A stretch of DNA of 19,299 nucleotides from JAMCRM01 sp041685075. Lineage in GTDB: Bacteria; Acidobacteriota; Terriglobia; Bryobacterales; Bryobacteraceae. The position numbers and the translations under genes were made by a program. This document shows, piece by piece, positions 6,048 to 13,602 of this stretch. The stretch is taken from NCBI GenBank assembly GCA_041685075.1, contig JAWLGN010000080.1:1-19299 (forward strand), in the 5' to 3' direction. The notes below the pieces were generated by a model, which searched no databases, was not told the DNA's origin, and saw only the letters and a program-made list of their open reading frames with translations. Within the stretch, counting starts at the first letter, position 1. Every line of letters begins with the position of its first letter.

Positions 6048-8405
6048 ATGGACGCAACCCCCGGTTTCCCCCAATTCACCCAGGAGCTGATGGTGGGCCG
6101 CGAGGCGGGCCTGACCTCCGCGCTTACACGGTTTCAGGAGATTGTGGCGCAGCCGGAGTCGCCCGTACGCGCCATCCGGCACGAGCCCGCGGTGGAAGGC
6201 GAGTTTCGCGACCTGCCGGAGACGGTGCACCCGGCCTTGAAACAGGCCCTGGAGCGGCGCGGCATCCGGAAGCTGTACAGCCACCAGGCGGAGGCCTTCG
6301 AGGCCATTCGGGCGGGGCGCAACGTGGTGATCGTCACTCCCACGGCCAGCGGCAAAACGCTCTGCTATAACCTGCCGGTTCTGGACCTGATGCTGCGCGA
6401 TCCGGGCGCGCGGGCCATGTACCTGTTTCCCACCAAAGCGCTCTCCGAAGACCAGTTGCACGAGCTACAGAGCGCCGTGGACGAGACGGGTTCCGAAGTG
6501 CGCGCCTTTACCTACGACGGCGACACCCCGCAGGACGCCCGCAAGGCCATCCGGCAGCGCGCCAACATCGTCCTGACCAACCCCGACATGCTCCACGCCG
6601 GCATCCTGCCGCACCATACCCGCTGGACCAAGCTGTTCGAGAACCTGCGCTACGTGGTGATCGACGAGCTGCACTACTACCGCGGGGTCTACGGCAGCCA
6701 CCTGGCGAACCTGCTGCGGCGGCTGGCGCGGATTACCGAGTTCTACGGCTCGAAGCCGCGGTTCATCTGCTGCTCCGCGACCATCGCCAACCCGGGAGAA
6801 CTGGCGCGGCAGTTGACCGGCGAGCCGTTTGAAACCCTGGACCGCAACGGCGCGCCGCGCGGCGAGAAATACTTCATCTTCTACAATCCCCCGGTGGTGA
6901 ACCGGCAGTTGGGCATCCGGCGCAGCTACATCAACGAAACGCGCCGCATGGCCATGGAGTTCATCGACCGCGGACTGCAGACCCTGGTCTTCGCCAATAA
7001 CCGGCTGGCCACGGAGGTGCTGGTTACCTACCTGAAGGACGCCTGCGAGCGCGGTCCGCTGCCGGCGGACACGGTGCGGGGCTACCGCGGTGGATATCTT
7101 CCGCGCGAGCGCCGGGAGATCGAGCGGCGCCTGAGGGATGGGCAGATCCGCGCGGTGGTGGCGACCAACGCGCTGGAGCTGGGGATCGACATCGGCTCGC
7201 TGGACGCGGTGGTGATGGCGGGATATCCCGGGACGATCGCCTCGACCTGGCAGCGCGCCGGGCGCGCCGGGCGGCGGCAGTCCACCTCCGCGGCCGTGAT
7301 GGTGGCCTCCAGCGCCCCGCTCGATCAGTACATCGTGGAGCACCCGGACTACTTCTTCGGCCGCTCCCCGGAGCACGCCTATATCAACCCGGAGAACCTG
7401 GAGATTCTGCTGGCGCACCTGAAATGCGCGGCCTTCGAGCTGCCCATCCGCGACGGCGAGAAGTTCGGCCCGCACGAGACCGGCGAGATGTGCCGGTTTC
7501 TCCAGGAGGCCGGCTTCCTGCACCACTCGGCGGGCGCTTGGCACTGGACGTCGGAGACCTACCCGGCCGACGCCACCAGCCTGCGCGCCGTGACCAGCGA
7601 CAATTTTGTGGTGGTGGACACGACCGGGGAGCCGCAGGTGATTGCGGAAGTCTCCTTCACCGCGGCCCTCACCACCCTGCACGAGAAGGCGATCTACCTG
7701 CACGAAGCGCGGCAGTACCACGTGGAGCGCTTCGATTACGCCGAGCGCAAAGCCTACGTCAAGCGCGTGGAGTGCGACTACTACACGGACGCCATCGACT
7801 ACACGCAGGTGAAGGTGCTGGAGGAGTTCGAGCGCGACGCGGTGGGGGCGGCCTTCAAAGCGCACGGCGATGTGCGGGTGAACCGGCAGATCGTGGGGTT
7901 CAAGAAGATCAAGTTCTACACCAATGAGAACGTGGGGGCGGGGAACCTCGCGATGCCGGAGCAGGAGATGCACACCACCGCGTTCTGGCTGCACTTTCCG
8001 GCGGCGTTTCTGGCGCGTTTCGCCGATTTGACCCCCACGGAGAAACAGAACGGCATCGCCGGGCTGGGCAACGCGCTGCGCACGGTGGCGGCGCTGCTGC
8101 TGATGTGCGACCCGCGCGACCTGGGGATCTCGTTGAGCGAACAGGTGGGCAGCGGGCTGGAGAGCTTCGAGCCGAACCTCTACCTGTTCGACAACTATCC
8201 CGGGGGCATCGGGCAGAGCGGGCCGCTCTACCGCATGGCGGTGCGGTTGCTGGTCCAGACCGCGGAACTGCTGGCGGGGTGCCCCTGCGAGGAGGGCTGC
8301 CCGTCATGCGTGGGGCCCGCGGGCGAGATCGGGGAGCGCGGCAAGGAAGCGGCCGCGCGCATCCTGCAAGAAATGATGGGGCCGGAGCCGGTTACTTCTT
8401 CCTGA
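6048..8405 (+). CDS. DEAD/DEAH-box helicase with C-terminal DUF1998/MZB domain (MrfA/Hrq1-type)
   Basis: A 785-residue superfamily 2 helicase. Motif I is TPTASGKT (97-104), Ia PTKAL, II DELH (206-209), III SAT (243-245), V VATNALELGIDIG (371-383) and VI QRAGRAGR (402-409). The C-terminal domain ends in a four-cysteine zinc site, CPCEEGCPSC (C745, C747, C751, C754), the hallmark of the DUF1998/MZB domain of Bacillus MrfA (YprA) and fungal Hrq1. These are 3'-5' DNA helicases for crosslink and mitomycin-type damage repair. ATG 6048 is chosen (AAGG 8-10 nt upstream) over the TTG at 5997. In Bacillus the exonuclease partner mrfB is adjacent; here the next gene is convergent and unrelated. The 3' end overlaps that gene by 14 bp. 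Confidence 0.92.
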   Translation: MDATPGFPQFTQELMVGREAGLTSALTRFQEIVAQPESPVRAIRHEPAVEGEFRDLPETVHPALKQALERRGIRKLYSHQAEAFEAIRAGRNVVIVTPTASGKTLCYNLPVLDLMLRDPGARAMYLFPTKALSEDQLHELQSAVDETGSEVRAFTYDGDTPQDARKAIRQRANIVLTNPDMLHAGILPHHTRWTKLFENLRYVVIDELHYYRGVYGSHLANLLRRLARITEFYGSKPRFICCSATIANPGELARQLTGEPFETLDRNGAPRGEKYFIFYNPPVVNRQLGIRRSYINETRRMAMEFIDRGLQTLVFANNRLATEVLVTYLKDACERGPLPADTVRGYRGGYLPRERREIERRLRDGQIRAVVATNALELGIDIGSLDAVVMAGYPGTIASTWQRAGRAGRRQSTSAAVMVASSAPLDQYIVEHPDYFFGRSPEHAYINPENLEILLAHLKCAAFELPIRDGEKFGPHETGEMCRFLQEAGFLHHSAGAWHWTSETYPADATSLRAVTSDNFVVVDTTGEPQVIAEVSFTAALTTLHEKAIYLHEARQYHVERFDYAERKAYVKRVECDYYTDAIDYTQVKVLEEFERDAVGAAFKAHGDVRVNRQIVGFKKIKFYTNENVGAGNLAMPEQEMHTTAFWLHFPAAFLARFADLTPTEKQNGIAGLGNALRTVAALLLMCDPRDLGISLSEQVGSGLESFEPNLYLFDNYPGGIGQSGPLYRMAVRLLVQTAELLAGCPCEEGCPSCVGPAGEIGERGKEAAARILQEMMGPEPVTSS

Positions 8406-9141
8406 CCTGCTCCGGGAAAACCGCGTAGCCTTCCGGCGGCGGGTAGATCTCTTCCAGCAGTTCCAGCCGGCGGCGCAGGAAACGGCTGGGCATCTGGCGG
8501 GGGCCCATCTCCACGTCGATATCGCAGCAGATGCCGTGCAGGTAGAGCGTCACGGTGTCCTCGAAGGACTGGCGGGCGTAGTCGCGGAAGAGCTTGGTGT
8601 CCTTGCGGGTATTGCTCTGGCGGCGGAGGAGGCCCTGCTTGAGATGCCAGCTCCGGTCGTCCACTTCGCCGCGAACCTCCGCGCCGAGTTCCTCGCGCAG
8701 CACCCGGAGATAGCGCTCCCGGGGCTCGCCCTCCCACCGGTCGCCCAGGAGATTGCCGATGGCGTTGTAGAAAAAGTAGTGGTACTCGGACATGTCCAGG
8801 TCCTTGATACCGAACAGGAGGATGGTCGTGTCCTGGGCGGTGGTGCGGGTCCAGAAGACGCGGCGGCTTTCGGGCGGCGGCTCGAATTCCACAAAAGTGG
8901 GCCCCTGGCCGTTGGAGCGTTCCAAGAAGGGCACCAGCACGACGCCGGGCTTGCCGAGTTGCGCGAGGACCAGGGGCGGGAGCGCGGCGATAGGATCGTG
9001 GAGATACTGGCGCAGATCTTCCTCGGCGACCGGAAGGGTCGAGAAGTAAGCAAAAACGCTGCTGACGGGGATCATCTCCGCGCGGGCGCGCGCGGCCAGT
9101 TCCTCCACCGGCAGCCTGGACCGTTCGGTTTCGGTGGACAT
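8392..9141 (-). CDS. Conserved-looking hypothetical protein (249 aa)
   Basis: A 249-residue protein, MSTETERSRLPVEELAARAR onward, with no signal peptide, no transmembrane segment and no motif I recognise. It is rich in charged residues and looks like a folded soluble protein: a hydrophobic core segment GVVLVPFLER (about 66-75), an aromatic stretch YHYFFYNAIGNLLG (about 119-132), a double cysteine ICCDID (about 206-211) and a basic helix SRFLRRRLELLEE (about 219-231). Codon usage resembles its neighbours, and no competing frame is convincing, supporting a real gene. It is convergent with the helicase (14-bp overlap of the 3' ends) and divergent from lpxB across 87 bp. Function unknown. Confidence 0.75.
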   Translation of the reverse strand: MSTETERSRLPVEELAARARAEMIPVSSVFAYFSTLPVAEEDLRQYLHDPIAALPPLVLAQLGKPGVVLVPFLERSNGQGPTFVEFEPPPESRRVFWTRTTAQDTTILLFGIKDLDMSEYHYFFYNAIGNLLGDRWEGEPRERYLRVLREELGAEVRGEVDDRSWHLKQGLLRRQSNTRKDTKLFRDYARQSFEDTVTLYLHGICCDIDVEMGPRQMPSRFLRRRLELLEEIYPPPEGYAVFPEQVRKK

Positions 9142-9153
9142 CCCGGTGATTCG

Positions 9154-9159
9154 ATTGTA
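9154..9159 (-). promoter_or_regulatory. -10-like hexamer TACAAT before the 249-aa gene
   Basis: On the minus strand TACAAT (five of six to consensus) lies 12 nt before ATG 9141. No -35 match is evident. Confidence 0.35.
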
Positions 9160-9213
9160 GCAGAGGGCCGCGGCGAAGCCCCCACCGGCCGCAGGCGGCG
9201 CCTGAGGGACTGG

Positions 9214-9219
9214 TAGACT
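9214..9219 (+). promoter_or_regulatory. lpxB: Extended -10-like element TGGTAGACT before lpxB
   Basis: TAGACT preceded by TGG (extended -10 TGn) lies exactly 9 nt before the lpxB ATG at 9229. There is no -35 match. It implies a leader of about 3 nt; the only alternative ribosome signal is a weak GGGA. Confidence 0.35.
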
Positions 9220-9228
9220 GGGACTTAG

Positions 9229-10371
9229 ATGAAGATCCTGGTGTCGGCCGGGGAGGCGTCGGGCGATGTGTATGCAGCGCTGCTGGTGGAGGAGTTGCGC
9301 CGGCGGTGGCCCGGAGCGGAGTTTTTCGGCTGCACCGGTCCGCGACTGCGGGCCGCGGGGGTCCGTACCGTGGTGGACGCCGCCAGCCTGGCGGTGGTGG
9401 GACTCGCCGAGGTGATCTGGCAGATCCCGCGTATCTGGTTTGAATTTAAGAAGTTATGTGCAGCGGCGCGGGAGGTTCGGCCGGACTTGGCGATTCTGAC
9501 GGATTCCCCGGATTTTCACCTCCGGCTGGCCCGGAAGCTGCGGCGGCAGGGGGTCCCAGTGGCCTACCTGGTGGCGCCGCAGGTGTGGGCCTGGCGCAGA
9601 GGGCGCCTGGGCGCCATGCGGCGCGACCTGCGCCACCTGCTCTGCATCTTCCCGTTCGAGGAAGCGTTTTTCCGGCGGGAAGGGCTGCCGGCTACCTATA
9701 TCGGACACCCGCTGGCGGGTTTCGTACGGCCGCAGCTCGGCCGGGAAGAGTTTTTCCGGAAACACGGGCTGTCCCTGAGCCGTCAACTGATTACAGTAAT
9801 GCCAGGCAGCCGTCGGGGAGAATCGGCGCGCCACCTGCCCTATCTTTTGGACGCGGTGGAACGTCTCGGGCGGGCGGGCGCGGTGCAGTTTCTGCTGCCG
9901 GCTTCGCCCACCACCGGCGCCGCGTTTTACCGGGAACGGATCGGCGGGGCGCCCATCCAGGTGATCGACGGGGAGAACTGGGACGCCATGGCGCATGCCA
10001 CGGTGGTGCTGGCCGCCAGCGGCACCGTGACCATCGAAGCCGCGCTGCTGGGCGCCCCCATGGTGACCTATTACCGGGTGACCGGGGCGACCTGGCTGGC
10101 CAGGCCGCTGGTGGACGTTCCGTTCTACACGATGGTGAACCTGGTGGCGGGACGGCGGATCGTCCCCGAGTTGATCCAGGGAGAGATGACCGGCGAGCGC
10201 ATCGCCGCCGAGGCGCGCCGGCTGTTGGAAGACTCGGCCGCGCGGGAGCGCATGCGGGCGGACCTGGCCGAAACCGCACAGCGGCTCTCGCTCCCCGGCG
10301 CCCGGCCCATGGAACGGGCCGCGTCGGTAGTAACAAGCCTGATGGAAGGACAAGTTGCCCATGTCTCGTAA
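9229..10371 (+). CDS. lpxB: Lipid-A-disaccharide synthase
   Basis: A 380-residue GT19 glycosyltransferase that joins UDP-2,3-diacylglucosamine and lipid X to form the tetraacyl disaccharide of lipid A, at the inner face of the inner membrane. Signatures are MKILVSAGEASGD (1-13), TDSPDFHLRLA, VAPQVWAW, the nucleotide-sugar-binding MPGSRRGE and ASGTVTIEAALLGAPMV. The length agrees with Escherichia coli LpxB (about 382). It marks the organism as LPS-producing. Unlike in proteobacteria, lpxA, lpxD and fabZ are not adjacent. Its 3' end overlaps the start of the next gene by 11 nt, implying coupled translation with an exported M1-like protein. Confidence 0.97.
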   Translation: MKILVSAGEASGDVYAALLVEELRRRWPGAEFFGCTGPRLRAAGVRTVVDAASLAVVGLAEVIWQIPRIWFEFKKLCAAAREVRPDLAILTDSPDFHLRLARKLRRQGVPVAYLVAPQVWAWRRGRLGAMRRDLRHLLCIFPFEEAFFRREGLPATYIGHPLAGFVRPQLGREEFFRKHGLSLSRQLITVMPGSRRGESARHLPYLLDAVERLGRAGAVQFLLPASPTTGAAFYRERIGGAPIQVIDGENWDAMAHATVVLAASGTVTIEAALLGAPMVTYYRVTGATWLARPLVDVPFYTMVNLVAGRRIVPELIQGEMTGERIAAEARRLLEDSAARERMRADLAETAQRLSLPGARPMERAASVVTSLMEGQVAHVS

Positions 10372-12328
10372 TCTCCGGATCGGGGTGGCGCTGGCAATCG
10401 CGGCGGCCGCCGCAGTACCCGCTCTAGCCCAGCGCCGCGGCCGAATCGACGTTCAGCACTATGCCATCGAGGCGGAGGTGAACCCCAACACGCAGTCGCT
10501 TTCCGCCAAGGCCACCGTGCGCTTCGTCCCCGAGGACGACAACCTTAACGCCGCCTCCTTCGAACTGAACAACGCGCTGAACGTGTCGCGCGTGGAGGAT
10601 GGAAACGGCCGGCAGGTGCCCGCCTCGCGCTCGCGGCAGGACTTTTCCGTGCGGTTGAGCTTCGATCCGCCGCTGGAGCGCGGCAAGCCGGTCAGCCTGA
10701 CCTTCCACTACGACGGCCAGCTCACCGGCAGCATTGAAGATTCGCCGGTTTACGGCATCAAGTTCGCGGCGGTGCATCCCGAATTCGCCTACCTGTTGTA
10801 CCCGGCGCGCTGGTTCCCTGTCTCCGGCTACACCACGGACCGCTATTCGGCGGATATCAGCGTTTCGGTGCCGGCGGGCTACAAGGTGCTGGGCAGCGGG
10901 CTGGACAGCTCGGCAGCCGCGGGCGAGCGCATGATCCACAAGTTCCAGTTCGACCGGCAGTCGTTCCCGGGCAGCATCGCGGTGGTCAAGGGGCAGGGAA
11001 ACGCGATCACCTCGGCGGGCGCCACCACCACGCTCTACTTCCGGGGTCCGGAGCAGGAGATGGCGGGGGCCTACGGGGAGGAAATCGGCCGGATCGTCAC
11101 GCACTTTTCCAGCCTCTTCGGCCTGGCGCCGTACGCCAACCTGACGGTGGTTCAGACCGAGGACGGCGCGCCGAACGGCTATGCCGCTCCGGGGCTGATC
11201 TTCCTGAGCCCGCGGGCCATCGGCAAGCAGGTGGCCTCCCGGCTGCTGGCCAACCAGATTGCGCGGCAGTGGTGGCAGGTGCAGGTCTCTCCGGCCACCC
11301 GCAACCACATCTGGCTGACCAACGGTTTCGCCACCTACGCGGAGTTGCTGTGGACCGAGCACGTCAATAGCGGAGCGGTGGAGCAGCAGTACCGCGACCT
11401 GCGGGTGGAAGCCCTGACCATCGACAACGTGCCGGTGATCCAGTCCGCGCGGTTGGAGGACTACTCGCCGGAGTTGTGGGCGCTGTCGGGCAGCAAGGGC
11501 GCGACGGTGTTGCACATGCTGCGCTACGTCATCGGCGACGAGAAGTTCTTCGCGACGCTGAAGCAGTTCGGCCAGCAGTTCAACGGCAAGTCCGTCACCA
11601 CGGCGGACTTCCGCACGGTAGCCGAGCAGGTCTCCGGGCAGGACCTGGACTACTTTTTCATCCAGTGGATCGAATCGAGCGGCGCGCCCGAGTTCAAGCT
11701 GGAGTACACGGTCTTCCGCACCCAGAAGGGCTTCCGGGTGATGGGCAAAGTGGCCCAGGACCTGGACACCTTCCGGATGCCCGTGGACCTGAACATCGAA
11801 ACCGAGGGCAACCCGGAGAGCAAGCGCATCGAAGTGGTGGGGACTTCTTCGGAGTTCTCCGTGGAGACCTTCGGCAAGCCGTTGAACATCACCATCGACC
11901 CGGACGGCCGCGTGCTGCGCTATAGCGACCAGATGCGGGTGGCGGTGGCCATCCGGCGCGGCGAGCAGTTTGCCGAGCTGAGCGAGTTCGGCGAGGCCCT
12001 GAAGGAGTACCAGCGGGCGCTCGAAACCAACCGCAACAGCTCGCTGGCGCACTACCGCATCGCGGAGATTTTCTTCCTCCAGAACAACTTCCAGTCGGCG
12101 GCCAACGAGTTCCGCGAGGCGTTGAACGGCGATTTGGAGCCCCGTTGGACCGAGGTGTGGAGCCACATCAACCTGGGCAAGATCTTCGACATCACCGGGC
12201 AGCGCGACCGCGCGGTGAACGAGTATACCCTGGCGCAGCGCACCAAGGACAACACGCAGGGCGCGCTGGAGGAAGCGGCGAAATACCTCAAGGCGCCCTA
12301 CGAGCGGCAGCGGCGCCCGGACGTATAG
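10361..12328 (+). CDS. Exported M1-aminopeptidase-like protein lacking the zinc site, with C-terminal TPRs
   Basis: A 655-residue protein with a Sec signal peptide (SRNLRIGVALAIAAAAAVPALA), an M1-type N-terminal beta domain (about 25-235), a thermolysin-like domain (about 235-440) and two or three TPR helices (about 535-640). The fold markers persist: QWW after the zinc helix, WLTNGFATYAELLW, and KGATVLHMLR.VIGDEKFF. But the catalytic HExxH is NQIAR (298-302) and the third ligand, exactly 18 residues further, is N321 instead of Glu. The GAMEN exopeptidase loop is GYAAP (273-277). I infer a non-catalytic binding or scaffold protein in the periplasm. ATG 10361 is chosen over TTG 10355, with AAGGA 10 nt upstream. 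It overlaps lpxB by 11 nt. Confidence 0.85.
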   Translation: MSRNLRIGVALAIAAAAAVPALAQRRGRIDVQHYAIEAEVNPNTQSLSAKATVRFVPEDDNLNAASFELNNALNVSRVEDGNGRQVPASRSRQDFSVRLSFDPPLERGKPVSLTFHYDGQLTGSIEDSPVYGIKFAAVHPEFAYLLYPARWFPVSGYTTDRYSADISVSVPAGYKVLGSGLDSSAAAGERMIHKFQFDRQSFPGSIAVVKGQGNAITSAGATTTLYFRGPEQEMAGAYGEEIGRIVTHFSSLFGLAPYANLTVVQTEDGAPNGYAAPGLIFLSPRAIGKQVASRLLANQIARQWWQVQVSPATRNHIWLTNGFATYAELLWTEHVNSGAVEQQYRDLRVEALTIDNVPVIQSARLEDYSPELWALSGSKGATVLHMLRYVIGDEKFFATLKQFGQQFNGKSVTTADFRTVAEQVSGQDLDYFFIQWIESSGAPEFKLEYTVFRTQKGFRVMGKVAQDLDTFRMPVDLNIETEGNPESKRIEVVGTSSEFSVETFGKPLNITIDPDGRVLRYSDQMRVAVAIRRGEQFAELSEFGEALKEYQRALETNRNSSLAHYRIAEIFFLQNNFQSAANEFREALNGDLEPRWTEVWSHINLGKIFDITGQRDRAVNEYTLAQRTKDNTQGALEEAAKYLKAPYERQRRPDV

Positions 12329-12341
12329 GCGGCCAGGCCGC
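12329..12341. other. Short palindrome in a 12-bp convergent gap
   Basis: GCGGCC-A-GGCCGC fills the gap between the stop of the M1-like gene (12328) and the stop of the convergent amidohydrolase gene (12341). It could slow polymerase in both directions, but no T-tract follows on either strand, so it is not a classical intrinsic terminator. Confidence 0.3.
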
Positions 12342-13564
12342 TACTCCGCCTTGTCCCAATCCGGGCGGGTGATGCCGTTGAGGTCCCAGACGACCCGCCC
12401 GTCCCGCAGGGTCAGCTCGCATTCCAGCTTGCGGCCGCCGCGCAGGCGCCCGCCATCCACATCCACGAAACCGAACTCGCCGGTGCGCAGCCGCAGCACC
12501 GCCACGTCCGCGGGCGCGCCGGGGCTGAGATGGCCGAGTTCCTCCCGGCGGATTTCGCGGGCCGGGTTCCAGGTGGAGCGCAGGATCACGTCGTCGAGCG
12601 CCATCCCCATGTTCAGGAACTTGGACATGACGTTGAGCATGTCCTTCATCCCGGCGTTCATGCTGCCGATGTGGAGGTCGGTGGAGATGGAGTCCGGAAT
12701 GAAGCCCTGGCGCATGGCGGGCACCGCCTGGCGGAAGAGGAAGCTGCCGCCGCCGTGGCCCACGTCGAAGATGACGCCGCGCTTGCGCGCTTCGAACAGG
12801 TAGGGGCGCACGCGGCCCTCATCGTCGAGCATGGGAACGCGGGAGAGGTACTGGTGGGTGTAGATGTCGCCGGGGCGAAGCTTCTTGAGCACCAGGTCCT
12901 GGAAGGGGCGCTCGGGCTTGAAGATGCCGAAGTCCACCATGACGGGCATGTTGGCCAGGGTGCCGGCTTCGACGGCGCGCTCGACGGGCAGCCATTCGGG
13001 CCCGGCGTAGTGGGCGGTCTTGATGCCCACGACGACGTCTTTGTTGCGGAGGGCGTGCTCGGCGGTGGTTTTGGCGTCCATGTCGTCCAGGTCCTGTTCG
13101 ATGGCGCCGCCGCGCATGCCCCGGCCCACGATATTGAGGAAGGCCAGCACGCGGGTGCGGGAGCGGTTGATGATGCGCTCCTTGAAATCCGGGAAGTTGC
13201 GCCAGCCCGCGCAGCCGGCATCGGCCACGGTGGTGACGCCGGCGCGGAAGGTAAAGCCGTCCGGGTAGACGCTGTTGTCCCCGGCGTAGGAGTCCGGCTC
13301 ACCGGTGCCGGCGAAGACGTGGACGTGAATATCGACCAGGCCGGGGACGACGTAGAGCCCGGCGGCGTTCACGGTTCGGGCGGCGGCGGAGGCGGGGATA
13401 TTGGCCGAAACGGCGGCGATGCGGCCGTCTTTGATGGCCACATCCCGCACGCCGCTGATGCGGTTCCTGGGATCGATGACGTGCCCGCCCTTGAGCAGCA
13501 GGTCGTACTGCGGCTGGGCCAGGGCCGCGCCGATGAGGATGGCGGCCAGGAGGAGCATTTTCAT
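12341..13564 (-). CDS. Exported amidohydrolase/deacetylase-family metallohydrolase
   Basis: A TIM-barrel amidohydrolase of about 407 residues with an N-terminal signal peptide (MKMLLLAAILIGAALAQ). Ligand positions (numbered from the first in-frame ATG at 13573) are HVH (H83, H85) on strand 1, the probable carboxylated lysine in VVGIKTAHY (K185), H240 in THQYL, H273 in DVGHGGGSF and D299 in STDLH. At the strand-5 position, where I expect His in this family, the sequence is VMVDFG (D214). Families like this hydrolyse N-acyl or cyclic amide bonds; the substrate is unknown, and export suggests a periplasmic one. The start at ATG 13564 is preferred because ATG 13573 overlaps a TACAAT hexamer. It lies 38 nt downstream of the ST7-like gene on the same strand. 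Confidence 0.88.
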   Translation of the reverse strand: MKMLLLAAILIGAALAQPQYDLLLKGGHVIDPRNRISGVRDVAIKDGRIAAVSANIPASAAARTVNAAGLYVVPGLVDIHVHVFAGTGEPDSYAGDNSVYPDGFTFRAGVTTVADAGCAGWRNFPDFKERIINRSRTRVLAFLNIVGRGMRGGAIEQDLDDMDAKTTAEHALRNKDVVVGIKTAHYAGPEWLPVERAVEAGTLANMPVMVDFGIFKPERPFQDLVLKKLRPGDIYTHQYLSRVPMLDDEGRVRPYLFEARKRGVIFDVGHGGGSFLFRQAVPAMRQGFIPDSISTDLHIGSMNAGMKDMLNVMSKFLNMGMALDDVILRSTWNPAREIRREELGHLSPGAPADVAVLRLRTGEFGFVDVDGGRLRGGRKLECELTLRDGRVVWDLNGITRPDWDKAE

Positions 13565-13571
13565 GGGGTAC

Positions 13572-13577
13572 ATTGTA
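13572..13577 (-). promoter_or_regulatory. -10-like hexamer TACAAT overlapping the first ATG of the amidohydrolase gene
   Basis: On the minus strand TACAAT lies 7 nt before ATG 13564 and contains the first two bases of the alternative ATG at 13573. If used, transcription would begin at or next to ATG 13564, giving a leaderless message and excluding the upstream start. Confidence 0.35.
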
Positions 13578-13602
13578 CCCGGCGCGGCCGTGGAGGCCAG
13601 TG

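Noticed and set aside
6465..7994. A 509-codon open frame antisense to the helicase gene
   Set aside because: Shadow of the helicase reading frame; no domains, and the helicase motifs are complete on the plus strand.
10424..12166. A 580-codon open frame antisense to the M1-like gene
   Set aside because: Same compositional artefact; the product is Arg/Gly/His/Val-rich without recognisable domains.
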